Positions 31,200 to 41,008 of a stretch of 64,000 nucleotides of DNA are shown here, piece by piece. The notes beneath the pieces are model-generated. The model saw only the letters and a program-made list of their open reading frames with translations. It searched no databases and was not told the origin of the DNA. Source of the DNA: Porphyra umbilicalis (taxonomy: Eukaryota; Rhodophyta; Bangiophyceae; Bangiales; Bangiaceae); contig KV918877.1 in NCBI GenBank assembly GCA_002049455.2, forward strand, positions 1-64,000, in the 5' to 3' direction. The position numbers were made by a program, and so were the translations under genes. Numbering within the stretch: the first letter of the stretch is position 1; every line of letters begins with the position of its first letter.

Positions 31200-33900
31200 A
31201 TTTTTTGTGCTTCTCAGCTCTAACGAGGAGAAGATGGGCCAAGCGGCGCTCTGGTATGCGGGAGCTGTACAGGAGTCGCTTGCTTCCCAGCCGAGCATGA
31301 GAGAAACTCTGTACGTTCGCCCTTTCCTTGTCCCTCGTGTCGCAGTGCCGTGGATGCGGCCGCCACGGCGGTCAAGGACATTGTCACTTGTAGTTCTGGT
31401 AAGCACCTGGGGCTTGCTTGTGCCGAATGTGCTGTTCATTTCCTCTTTCCCACCCAGGCGACCGACAAGTAGTTGGCGACGGTGGCTACCCACAACCGTG
31501 ATGATCAAGCGGCGCACGAGGCCGGGGCCAAGCTGCCTAAAAGAGAGAACAAGAACAAGCGCACCACACACCCGACAGGCGTGGCTGTCGGCTTGTGCAA
31601 CCGCTGCACTCTGACGCAGAAGCGCGGTCGCCAGCGAGCAACCCAATTGGCGAAGCAAGATTGCAGATCTAATTAACTTCCAAGAAGCACCCGTGGGCCA
31701 GCGCTGCGCACGCCCGGTCCCGGTATCCTTTCCATCCTGTGGGATGCGGGTAAGGTGGCGGTGCAATCCGCGCTCCCGGTGGCAGAGCGCGAGAAGGTGT
31801 GCTCGGGCCATCGGCCAGCCAGTGAACGAGCGGCCCGCACAGACAAGTCGGCCGAGTCCCACAACACCTCTTTGGGCCAGTTTATGTCGTTGACTGACTT
31901 TTATGACTCCCTGACACCCGTGGCACTTCTGGCGTTCTAGGAGCAAACATTCAAGCATCTACGTACCGCCAAACCCACGGAGCTGACATTTGCGTGCAAG
32001 ATGGTGTAAACCATCGCTTCGTTGTAGCATCCATCGCCAAACGCCCAGTCTTGGGTGAACGACAGCTGCAACGGCGGGCAGCACAGGCGGCAGGCCTGCT
32101 GGTTTTCACCTCTGGGGGCCACACGGCTGCCCTGCGCCAGTGCTTCAAGGCGCTGTTCGCATATGCGCAAAAACGAGAAGGCGTGTGCGTGGTTCCCATG
32201 GCGGGTCGGTCAGTCCTGTCAGCCAAGACGCAGGCACGACTGGTGACAAGCGCGAAGCTAAGCGGGCAGCAGTGGAGCAAGCTGCGTCAAGTCTGGGGTT
32301 GCAAGGACAGCGGGCTTGTGAGCTCCCAGCGGCTGATGTCCGAGCTGCGGGAACTGCGCGCAGATGAGGTATGGGTGGCGGTGACCACCGAGATGGGCAC
32401 TCGGCTGGTGAGCATCAGGGCGGCATTGGAGTGCCTGCTGGCCTAGATTGAGAATACAGGGCTGTGGGTGGTCCGCCTTGTGCGAGACGCAGCGGGGCGA
32501 CCCACCCCCTAGATGGAGGACTACACACCCCAGACTGAGCCACGGCCCTACACGCAGCACAGCGACGAGGCAAGAGAGGTGGATGTGTGCATTGGGCTCG
32601 ACAAGTGGGGAACAAGGAGCTCTTGCAAGCTCGTGATGACACTGGCCAACCAGCGACAGCCGCAGCGGCGGGAGTACAGTATCTTGATGGCTACGTACCC
32701 GAGCACCGAAAATGGCCATGCGGAGCTGTGCGAGATGGTTGAACCCCGGGCGGGGGATTAGGACGAGCTGCTGGCCAGTGGGTTCAACTTCAATGGGCGG
32801 CGCCGTGCTGTACGGTTCTTCCTCAATGAAGATTTTATGTTTCTGTCAAACGTCATGGGACACCTCGGTGGGCTACCACGGCGGGTCATTTGCAGGGCCT
32901 TTCAGAATCCGGGTTTTTCAGCAGAATCTGGTATATATCCAGATATATCCGGATATACGTTGGAATCTTCTCGCCATCAAATGCGAGAGCAAAACGGAAG
33001 ACACTGCTGGAAAGCTCACCTCATGCTCAGGCTCTTCGTGAAAAGACTGATGAACATAAGATGTTGCTGCGAGCACGAAGCCGCTGCTTACAGAACGATG
33101 CTTTATCCGAATCAATATTCCGAAGCCCTGGTCATTTGAAGGGAGGGCGTGCCATCGCATCGCGGCGATGGGCACAGCCATCTGTGACGCACTGACCGGT
33201 CACCCTGCGTGAACTTCATCCATCGCCTTCCGCAACGCATGGGCTCAATGGGCCTCCCTCGTGCCGGTGCTCAACCCAGCAGAGGAAACTTCCGCGGCGG
33301 ACTTTAAGACGTTGGACCGCAACGCGCGCGCTCTACAGCCACCGTCGCAAAATACCTTTCCATGGGTGAGGATTCCAGTCAAGATGCATTCCCTTGCCCA
33401 CCACACGCCCGTGTTTTTGAGGCGCTTCGGCAGCCTGGGCGTGTACGGAAAGCAGGCCCTAGGGGCCTGGCACGGGTTCTTCAACCACTTCCAGGCACAG
33501 CTGACCACAGATTCCTTTATGGGAAGCTGCATCAAGCCCGAGCAGCGGGCGGCAATTTCTTGTGACCCTGGGGTGGACGCGGCATTGGACAAAAGGGCAA
33601 CATCGCAAGCCGGCCAAACCCAGCCGGCGCCGCCCGACTAAGCCGGGCGATGGGCGCTTGCGCGCCAACAAGGCCCACCTGTGCGACATGGCGGCGAGGA
33701 CTCTGCGCGAGACCCAAGAAATGCAGTCGTGCGAGGCAGAGCGTGCGCGACACGCCGTTAAGAGGCTGCAGCAATACGCCAAAGAAAGCGCGGCCGCCGC
33801 GCGTGCTGCACAGCAGCTGCCGCCGCCCCCACGGCGGAGGAGGACAATGATATGTCGGAGCAAGAGGACTTTGACCGGATGGCTTTCTTTTTGGTGAGGT
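31200..33900 (+). mobile_element. Decayed transposon-like coding remains, family uncertain
   Basis: A run of plus-strand frames looks like one decayed element-encoded protein. A Cys-pair segment (GLCNRC near 31595) comes first, then a helical region at 31994-32446. Next is a segment VDVCIGLDKWG...KLVMTLANQ (about 32580-32650), which recalls the 'GDKGG..TKL...N' blocks of large transposase-like proteins, then NEDFMFLSNVMGHLGG near 32830. A C-terminal segment at 33261-33641 contains FLRRFGSLGVYGKQALGAWH, like the GSLGxxSEQxxExxH motif ending several such proteins. It is interrupted in several places. It is followed by a basic, coiled-coil-like stretch to about 33.9 kb. Superfamily not assigned. 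Confidence 0.45.
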
Positions 33901-34362
33901 CACTGCCCGGGACGGAGACGCAGTAGAAGTTTCTTCGCTGTTTTGTGTCTCGCTGGTCAAAGAAAAAAAGAGCGACCTACGTAAAGCAGAACGGGAAGTA
34001 GGAAACGGGGACGTCACCGGGAAGAGTAACAACCAGCTACCGAGGAGTCTGTTGTGGCGCGTGGGCGTCCCACCTCCCGATGAAACAGCGCCAAAGGACG
34101 CAGCAGCACCTTCTGCAGGTTTGACAACGACCCAAGCAACAGCCATATCCCGGGTAGCGACGGCAAGGACGGCCGCAGTCGCACCACCCGCGGACTATGG
34201 TGGTGCTGCAGGGCGGTTACGGCGTGTTTTCAGCCTGGCCGATTTCTGGCCAACTGGCCTCCGGAAGAGCGCCGCACAGCCACTCGTGTGCTGGCAGGCA
34301 TGAAAGGCCTGAATTGTGTGCCGTGGACCAATCGGTGGTCTACAAAGCCGTACGACTGAAAA
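33901..34362. other. No gene recognised; boundary between low- and high-GC regions
   Basis: Only short frames occur. Base composition changes sharply just after this stretch: C/G homopolymers and GCC/GGC repeats dominate from about 34.5 kb onward. Confidence 0.4.
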
Positions 34363-34846
34363 ATGGCCGGTTTTTCTAGGTGTGCTTACACCGCGCCACG
34401 GAGCGGGCCCCGCGCCCCACTCCCGTATACAGTTCCGTTAGTGTCGGCACAATGGAGGAGTTGTTGTAGGACACAAACGCCGAGGCAGCCGACGCGGCCC
34501 CGAATTGGCGGCAAGGCCGCCGGCGGGGCCCGCAGGGCGGAGCCGCTGCGCGGCCATCGCCCCGTCTGTGCGCCGGCACCTGCCACTGACGCCGCCGCCG
34601 CCGCCGCGCCGACGGCGCCGCCGCCGCCGCCTCCGCCGCCGCGCGTCCGCGGCGCCCACGCGCCGCGTGTCGACACCCCCCCCCCCCCCCCTCCCCCCCC
34701 CCCCCCGCGCCATGGCCGGGGCGCTCCCCCCCCTGCGGCCGCTGCTGCTGCCCGCGGCGCTCCTCCCCCCCCGGGCGCCCCCCCCCCCCCCCCCTCGTCC
34801 TCACGCGCCTCCCCCCGCCAGTCCCCCCCACCTCTTCCTCGCGTCC

Positions 34847-34877
<31 letters not shown>

Positions 34878-35187
34878 CGCGAGGAGCAGCCGGGGGCGGT
34901 CGGGGGTCCCCCCCACCCCCCCCACGCCCCCTCATCCTCCACCTCGCCACGGTCGACCCGCCGTGGACGTGCGGCCTCGCGCCGCACCCCCCCCCGGGCG
35001 CCTCTCCCCCGGCGGCTGGACGGCGCTGACAACGACCGACGCGCTGGCGGCGGTACTGCCCCTCCTCCCCCCCGACCGGTTCGTGCCGCCCGCCGAAGTG
35101 GCGGGCGCGGCCGCCGCCGCCGTGGCCGACGGCGACTGGGCGCTCGTCGCCGACGTGCGCTTCGTCGGCGGCGGCGGCAGCGGCGGC

Positions 35188-35218
<31 letters not shown>

Positions 35219-35754
35219 ACGGCGGCGGCGGGGGCGGCGGCGGCGGGGGCGGCGGGGGCGGCGACGGGGACGGCGGCGAGCGGGTCGTGCGCCTCGACGA
35301 CGGCAAAGCCGCCCGCTACCTCCGCGCCCGCGTCGAGGCGGTGCGGCGGGCGGGGGTGGCGGCGGCCGCCGCCGACGGCGGCGGCGGCGCGCCGACCTGG
35401 GCCGACGCCGCGGGCGTCGTTGCCGACGCGGTCGGGGGGGCGTGGGGCGACCGCGTGCGCGACTGGGCCGCCGCGGCAGCGGCGGCGGCGGCGGCGGCGG
35501 CGGGCGTCGGCGCCCTCACCCCCGCCCAGCGCCGCGCGTATGAGGAGCTGGTCGGCGGCGGCGGCGGCGGGGGCGGCGGGGAGCGCCCGCCGCCGCCGCC
35601 GCCGCCGCACGCGGCCGACGGGGGCGGCGGCGGCGCTGCGGGGGCGCCCAAGGGGCGCCCCCCCGCCAAGCGCACCGCCGCGGCGGCCGCGCTGGCGCGC
35701 GTCGACCGCACGGGCATGCGGTCGATGCGGTCCTACTTTGGGAAAAAGGGGTGA
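34363..35754 (+). CDS. RNase H2 subunit B-like protein
   Basis: Non-catalytic B subunit of RNase H2, which removes ribonucleotides from nuclear DNA. The end is diagnostic: AAAALARVDRTGMRSMRSYFGKKG, where human RNASEH2B has [21 protein letters not shown]. This includes the PIP-box-like MRSMRSYF that binds PCNA. Upstream, TTDALAAVLPLLPPDRFVPPAEV matches the 'PVDPLFLLLPYL..KFQPLDQV' region, and VVRLDDGKAARYLRARVEAVRRAGV matches the 'YYKYSKEKTLKWLEKKV' helix. A poly-Gly block (about residues 270-300) and Ala runs interrupt these. The first 200 residues of this frame are Pro-rich and match nothing, so the true N-terminal domain may lie in another frame or exon; an ATG at 34712 is an alternative start but is out of frame. 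The start is therefore uncertain. Confidence 0.75.
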
Positions 35755-36092
35755 GAGGGGGGGGGGGGGGGGGGGGGGGGTGGGGGCGCCCGCGATCGCG
35801 CGGGCGGGCGCCCGCGGCGCGGCGGCCGGCGGCCGGCAGTGCCGTCGCGCGCGCCGACGGCCAGGCGCGCAAACGGTCGCGTTGCACGCCCTAAAAAAGC
35901 AAGTGTATCCTACGGCCCCCGACGGAGAAGCGAGGGTGCGTGTGGGTGCGCACGCGTACGGGGCGCTGGCCGCCACGCCGCACCGTCGCTAAAAACAACC
36001 CCAAAAAAAAAAAAAAAAAAGAAAAAAAAGGGGAGCGGCGCCCTCCCCCAGACCCCCCCCCCCGACCCGCCCCCGCCGCGCCGCCGCCGCCC
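35755..36092. other. Intergenic, G, A and C homopolymers
   Basis: Contains a G run at about 35757-35780, an A-rich run at about 36003-36030 and C runs near 36055. It separates the 3' ends of two convergent genes. Low-complexity sequence only. Confidence 0.6.
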
Positions 36093-36873
36093 TCACCTCG
36101 CCGCCGCGGCGGCGGCGGCCGCCAGCCCCCCGGCGGCGCCCCCCCCCCCCCCCCCCACCAGCTCCGCGAGCTCCCCCCGCACCACGTACAGGTAGACGGC
36201 GCCAAAGTGGAGGCCCGCCGCGAGCATCACCCACATGTGCCACGCAACGTGGAAGGCCGGCCGCCGGCGGCCGCGGATGTAAAACGGGACGCCCGCCGAG
36301 TAGGCGACCCCCCCCAAAAGACCAGCCGCAAGCAGTCGGCGGGCATGGACGCGAGCAGCGCGCGGCCCGAGAGGAGGACGAGCCACCCCATGGTGAGCGA
36401 AAAGGCTGACCGCACGTTTTGGGAGGCCGCCCCAAACACCCCGAGGTTCATCGCCACGCCCGCAACGGCGATCGCCCAAATGCCGGCGAGGAGCACGCCC
36501 CCGTGCACCCCGTCGGTGGAGGGGAGGGGGGGGACGCGCGCCCACGCGGCCGACGCGGCGGGACCGAGGGCGCTCGGCAGGGGGATGGCCCGCAGCGCCG
36601 ACCCGCCGGGCACGCCGGCGAGGAGGGAGACGACAAAGGCGGCGGGGGACGGGGGGGCGCCCGCCGACGCGGCGGCCGCCGCCGCCGCTGCCGCCGCCGC
36701 CGAGACGGCGGCGGGGCTCGGGCACACGGCGCCGACAGAGGCGGCGGTGGCGGCCGCCGCCGCCGCACCCGGGTCGGCACACGCCGCCGAGGCGGCGGCC
36801 GCCGCCGCCGAGGCCGCAGCGGCGGCGGCGGCGGCGACGCCCCGTGCCGCCCCCCCCGCCCCCCCCCCCCCCC

Positions 36874-36910
<37 letters not shown>

Positions 36911-37555
36911 CGCCACCGGCGGCACCCACAAGTAGCGGGCGAGGAACGGGCTGTACGTGCCCGCAATGAGGACAAAGATGGCGCAGTGGTCCAACACGCG
37001 GAGCACCCGCTTGGCGCGCGCCAGCCGGTGGAGGCTGTGGTAGAGCGACGAGGAGGCGAGCATAAAACACAGCGACGCGCAGTAGACGGCCACCGCGGCG
37101 CGGACGCGGAGGGGCAGCGCCGACGCGACCGCCTCTGAGAGCATCGGCACCGACGCGGCGGCGGCGGCGAGGAGGCCGACGCCGTGGGTGACCGAGTTTA
37201 GGATTTCCGACAACACAAAGTTGCCGTCCGCGTGCAGCGCCACGCCCCGCGCGGCGGCGGCGCGGCCGAGCGCCGAGACGCCCCGCTGGCCGAGGCTATT
37301 GTTTTCCACAACGAGGTCGGCAAGGGCGCCCCCGCAGCAGCCGCAGGTAAAGGCGCCGCCGTCGGCAAAGAGGGCGGCGAGGGCGCTCGGCGCCGCGCCC
37401 GCGGCGGCGGCGGCGGCCGACATGGCCGCCGACGCTGCCGCCGACGCGGCGTGCGTGCGCTTGGTCGGCGTGGGGGGCGGTCTGCGCGGTCGCCGTTGGG
37501 GGGGTGCCGCCCGCCGCGGCGGCGGTGCCGAGGGGGGGGGGGTGCCCCCGCCGCC

Positions 37556-37602
<47 letters not shown>

Positions 37603-38682
37603 CGCCGCGGCTCGCGACGCTGCCGCCATTGGCGGCGCCGCCGCCGCGGGGCGGTGGCGACGGCCGCCCGCCCGCCGCCTCCTCCTCAAAATCCAAACTG
37701 TCGTCCAAGCAGTTGTCCGCAATGGCGAGGCGCTCGCGCACCATCTCGGCCGCCGCCTCGGCCGCCGCCGCGGTCGTCACGCCAATGCTCCGCGTCGACG
37801 CCGACGCGAGTAACTGCGCGGCGTCGGCCGCCCACCCGTCCGCGTCGGAAGGGGGGACGGCGGCTGCGGGCCCGCCCCGCTGCCGACACCACCAACACCA
37901 CCACCACCACCACCACCACCACCACCACCACCACCACCACCACCACCACCACCACCACCACCACCACCACCGCCGCCGCCATTAGCGCCGCCGCCGTCGC
38001 CGTCACCGTCGGCATGCAGCGACGGCGGCAGCGGCCCGCCCGGCGCGCCGAGGCCATCGGCGACGGGGCCCCCGTCGGGGCGCCCCCCCCCCCCCCCGGC
38101 CGGTGCGCGAGCGCCATGACCATCGCGGCGGCGCCCCGCTCCGACACCCGGTTGGCGCTCACGTCGAGGGCCGTCAAGACGCGGTTCCCCCGCAGCGCGC
38201 CGAGGATGACGCCGACGCCCTCATCGCCGAGCGCGTTGCGGCTGACGTCGAGGCCCTGCAGCCGCGCGGCCACCGCCGGGGAGCCGAGGAGCCCCGCCAC
38301 GAGCGGCGCCGCGAGCGGCGACAGGCGCAAGCCCGCCAACACGAGCACCCGCACCTGCGGCGCGGCGCCGGCGGCGAGGAGCTCCACGAGGGGCACCAAG
38401 TCGGGGATGCCCGCGCCGCCGCCGCCGCCCCCGCCGCCCGCCGTCGGCGCCACGTGCAGCGTCGGGGAGCGGGTGTAGAGGCAGACGGCGGCGGCGGGGT
38501 TGAGGGCCACCCCGTGCGCGACGCACAGGCGGTGGTACTCGGCGTAGGCGTCGGGCGCGTCGACGGCGCCGGCGCGGAGGGACGTGAGGGCGGCGAGGGA
38601 GGTTGGCGTGGGTGTCCAGGGGGGGGGGGGACCCACCGGGCCGCGAGAGGCGCACGCCAGACACGCGGCGGGCGGCCGCCAT
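36093..38682 (-). CDS. LRR-PAQR fusion: leucine-rich repeats plus hemolysin III/adiponectin-receptor domain
   Basis: Predicted multipass membrane protein. The N-terminal part (about 38.56-38.09 kb) has ribonuclease-inhibitor-type leucine-rich repeats: VRVLVLAGLRLSPLAAPLV, LQGLDVSRNALGDEG, LTALDVSANRVSERG. After a Gly-rich, repeat-coded linker comes LAIADNCLDDS, then a last LRR unit (LADLVVENNSLGQRGVSALG). It runs straight into a PAQR domain: SEILNSVTHGVGLL, SSSLYHSLHR, VLDHCAIFVLIAGTYSPFL and, at the end, GGVAYSAGVPFY and HVAWHMWVMLAAGLHFGAV. LRR and PAQR are joined within one frame near 37210. The conserved His and Asp of the family (SLYHS, LDHC, HMWV, LHF) are present. The frame changes at G runs (near 38090 and in an 8-G run near 36310) and at the start. 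Those are short introns or length errors. The ATG at 38682 is the likeliest start. Confidence 0.78.
37894..37970. repeat. (CCA)n microsatellite, about 25 copies
   Basis: Nearly perfect trinucleotide run within the LRR-PAQR gene. On the coding (minus) strand it reads as Gly, Val or Trp depending on frame. Surrounding codon use favours the Gly frame, i.e. a poly-Gly linker between LRR units. Confidence 0.9.
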
Positions 38683-39567
38683 GGCGTGGGGAGGGGTGGG
38701 GGGGGGGTGGAGGGGGAGGTGGGGGGGGGGGATTGGAGAGCAAGACGGAACGTCGGCACGCCCGCCGTCGGTAAAAGGGGTGCACGGCGCGGGCACCGTG
38801 GGAAGGGGGTGGGCAACGGCGTGGGGGGGGGGTGGGGGAGCGGGGTGGATACCGTGCTGCTGACAGGGGGCCAGCACCGCCGCGTCGGCGACCGCGCGGT
38901 CCGCAGCGCGACGCGAGGCGGCAGCCACCCCCACGGTCGGGCGGTTCCCCGCCGGCACGCCACCCGTCCCGGCGGCGGCGGCGGCGGCGGCGGCGGCGAC
39001 GGCGCCGGGCGGTGGCGGCGGCGGTGGACAGCGGCGGACGTGCCGTACTCCCTGCAGGCGGCACCGCCGGTCGCCGCCGCGCCGCGCCCGCGGGTCTCGA
39101 GCCTGCGGCAGGCCCGCCGGCGGCGGCCACGACCCCGCCGGCCAGCGCACGTGGCGCACGCGCCGGTCGGTGGCGGGGGACGTCTGCTGGCTCAGGAGCG
39201 GCGGCGCCCCCTCTCCCCAGCCGGCCAGGCGGCATTGGCTCATGGCGTGAAGCACGCGCAGCGCTGGCGGCGGTCCGGCCCGCGATCGCGGATTCGCGCG
39301 AATCGACATCGTCGCTGGCAGCAGTGTGGCGGCGGATTGCCGGCGGGCGAGCTGGTTGGCCGACGACCATAACATGCATGGCAGTGAAATGTGAATTTAG
39401 TGGGGATCTCCCCTCATTTTTGCGTGCCGGCCAACGTCAAGTAAGATTCCAAGTTGTGCAATGCATGCAGGCGGTCCGCCAGCGGCCATAATCCCGCCAT
39501 CCAGGGGCCCCGCCCGGTGGCCGGCGGCGCGTCCCCGCGCCGCGCGGGGCCCCTCGGCCCGGGGGCC
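38683..39567. other. Intergenic; no gene recognised
   Basis: Upstream region of the LRR-PAQR gene and downstream region of the VTC1-like gene. Open frames on both strands lack known motifs. G runs occur at 38620-38630 and 38695-38730. The stretch 39370-39460 is AT-richer and may hold the termination region of the VTC1-like gene. Confidence 0.45.
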
Positions 39568-41008
39568 CTACCCCTGGTCCGCCGCGCTGCCCCGCAGCGC
39601 GTCCGTGGACCGAAAGCCAAACTGCTGCCCGCTGGCAATGGCGTACACGACCAGCGTCAGCATCATGATGACAAAGGCGGCCACGACAATGGCGGGCGCG
39701 TGCGGCGACTCCCACGTGTCGGGGTCGTCGACGACCGACAGCAGCGCGCGGCGGCGGCGGTGGAATTGGCGCAGGCCGTAGAGCGCGGAGAGGAGGGCCA
39801 TGGACCACGCCACCAACACGACGATGAGGCGGAAGGGGAAGCCCTCGTCGTGGAAAAAGACGAGCGCAAAGGTGCCAAGGGCGCCGAGGTTGAGGCCCGC
39901 CCAAACCCACTGGCGGGGGGGGGAGGACGGGTAGAGACGATCGGGGTGAAGAGAAAAGCGAGGGCAGCCCGGTAGGTGGTGCCAGCAGCACAAGAACACG
40001 ACGAAAGGACGTCAGTTTCAGTGCATCATACAAAGGCGGCACGCCGTCTTCTTTCCCGGCAACTACGCCCGACACCAGCGCCACATCCACCACGCGCAAC
40101 GTACTTTGAAGAAGGTACGTTCCGAGCTGAGGCTCGTTTTCATAAAGTCCTGTCCTCGGGAAAAGACGGGGCGGAAGACACAGCCAGAAAAAGGAGACCA
40201 ATAGCCAGACATAACACAGCCACCGAGTCGGAAAGACAACGTCGCGTTAGTGGTCTGCGCTCACGACGTGCCGCAACGCATGCTGGTCCACCCGCGGCCA
40301 CCCCCCGACACGCCCCCTCCCAAAACGTACCTTGATCTTCTTCTTGAGCTCCTTCTCCTCCTTGGCCGCCTTGGCCTCGGCCTTTTCCGCCGCCACTTCC
40401 GGCGAGTCGGCTTTGCCGGCCTTGGCGCCCTTGCCATATTCCCCCTTGTCTGGCTCGCCGAACGGCAGCCGCACCTCGGCGCGCCGCTGCTCGCTCTCCG
40501 CCCGCGCCAACTCCAACGCCGCCCAATCCCCCACCTCTGCCGGCCCGCGGGAGCCCGTCAGCGTGCGCACGAGCGCGGCGGATGCGCCGCGCGCGAGCGC
40601 GCCCCCCGCCGTCGCGCTGCCGCCGCGGCGGAGGGGGTTGGGCGACGGCGGCGCGGTGCGGTCGCCGCCGCCGGTAAAGCTGCCGGCGACGGGCACCCAG
40701 CCGAGGGTGCGGTCCCACACCCGCTCCACCGGCCGATCGGCCGACGCGCGGGAGGCGGGGGTGTCTCCCAGTCCGCCGACCGCCGCCGCCGCCGCCGCCG
40801 CCGCAGCCGCCGCCGCCGCCGCGCCGGCATAGTCGTCCCGGTCAGGCGCTCCGGGGTGGGGCGCGCCGGCGGCGGCGGCGGCGGCGCGCCGCCGCCGCCC
40901 GCGGCTCGACGGTGACGCCGTCTCGTCGCTTTCCGACCCGTTGGTGCCGGTTGTGGCGGTCGCCGCGCTGTGGCGTGGCGGCCCAATGTCGAGGGTGAGG
41001 TCGTCCAT
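39568..41008 (-). CDS. VTC1-like DUF202 membrane protein (vacuolar transporter chaperone)
   Basis: Probable accessory subunit of the VTC complex, which makes polyphosphate and moves it into vacuoles or acidocalcisomes. I model three exons: 41008-40331, 40149-40105 and 39909-39568, all phase 0, totalling 354 residues. Donors are AAG|GTACGT and AAA|GTACGT; the second acceptor follows a run of about 11 C. The 15-residue middle exon supplies ERTFFK and the third starts WVWAGLNLG, together the hallmark 'NERTFLxW' first-helix start of DUF202. Helices follow: LNLGALGTFALVFF, LIVVLVAWSMALLSALY, a basic loop FHRRRR, and APAIVVAAFVIMMLTLVVYAI. The 226-residue N-terminal extension is Ala- and Ser-rich with a conserved-looking RVWDRTLGWVPVAGSF patch. 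No SPX or polyphosphate polymerase domain is present, so it cannot be the VTC4-type catalytic subunit. Confidence 0.82.
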
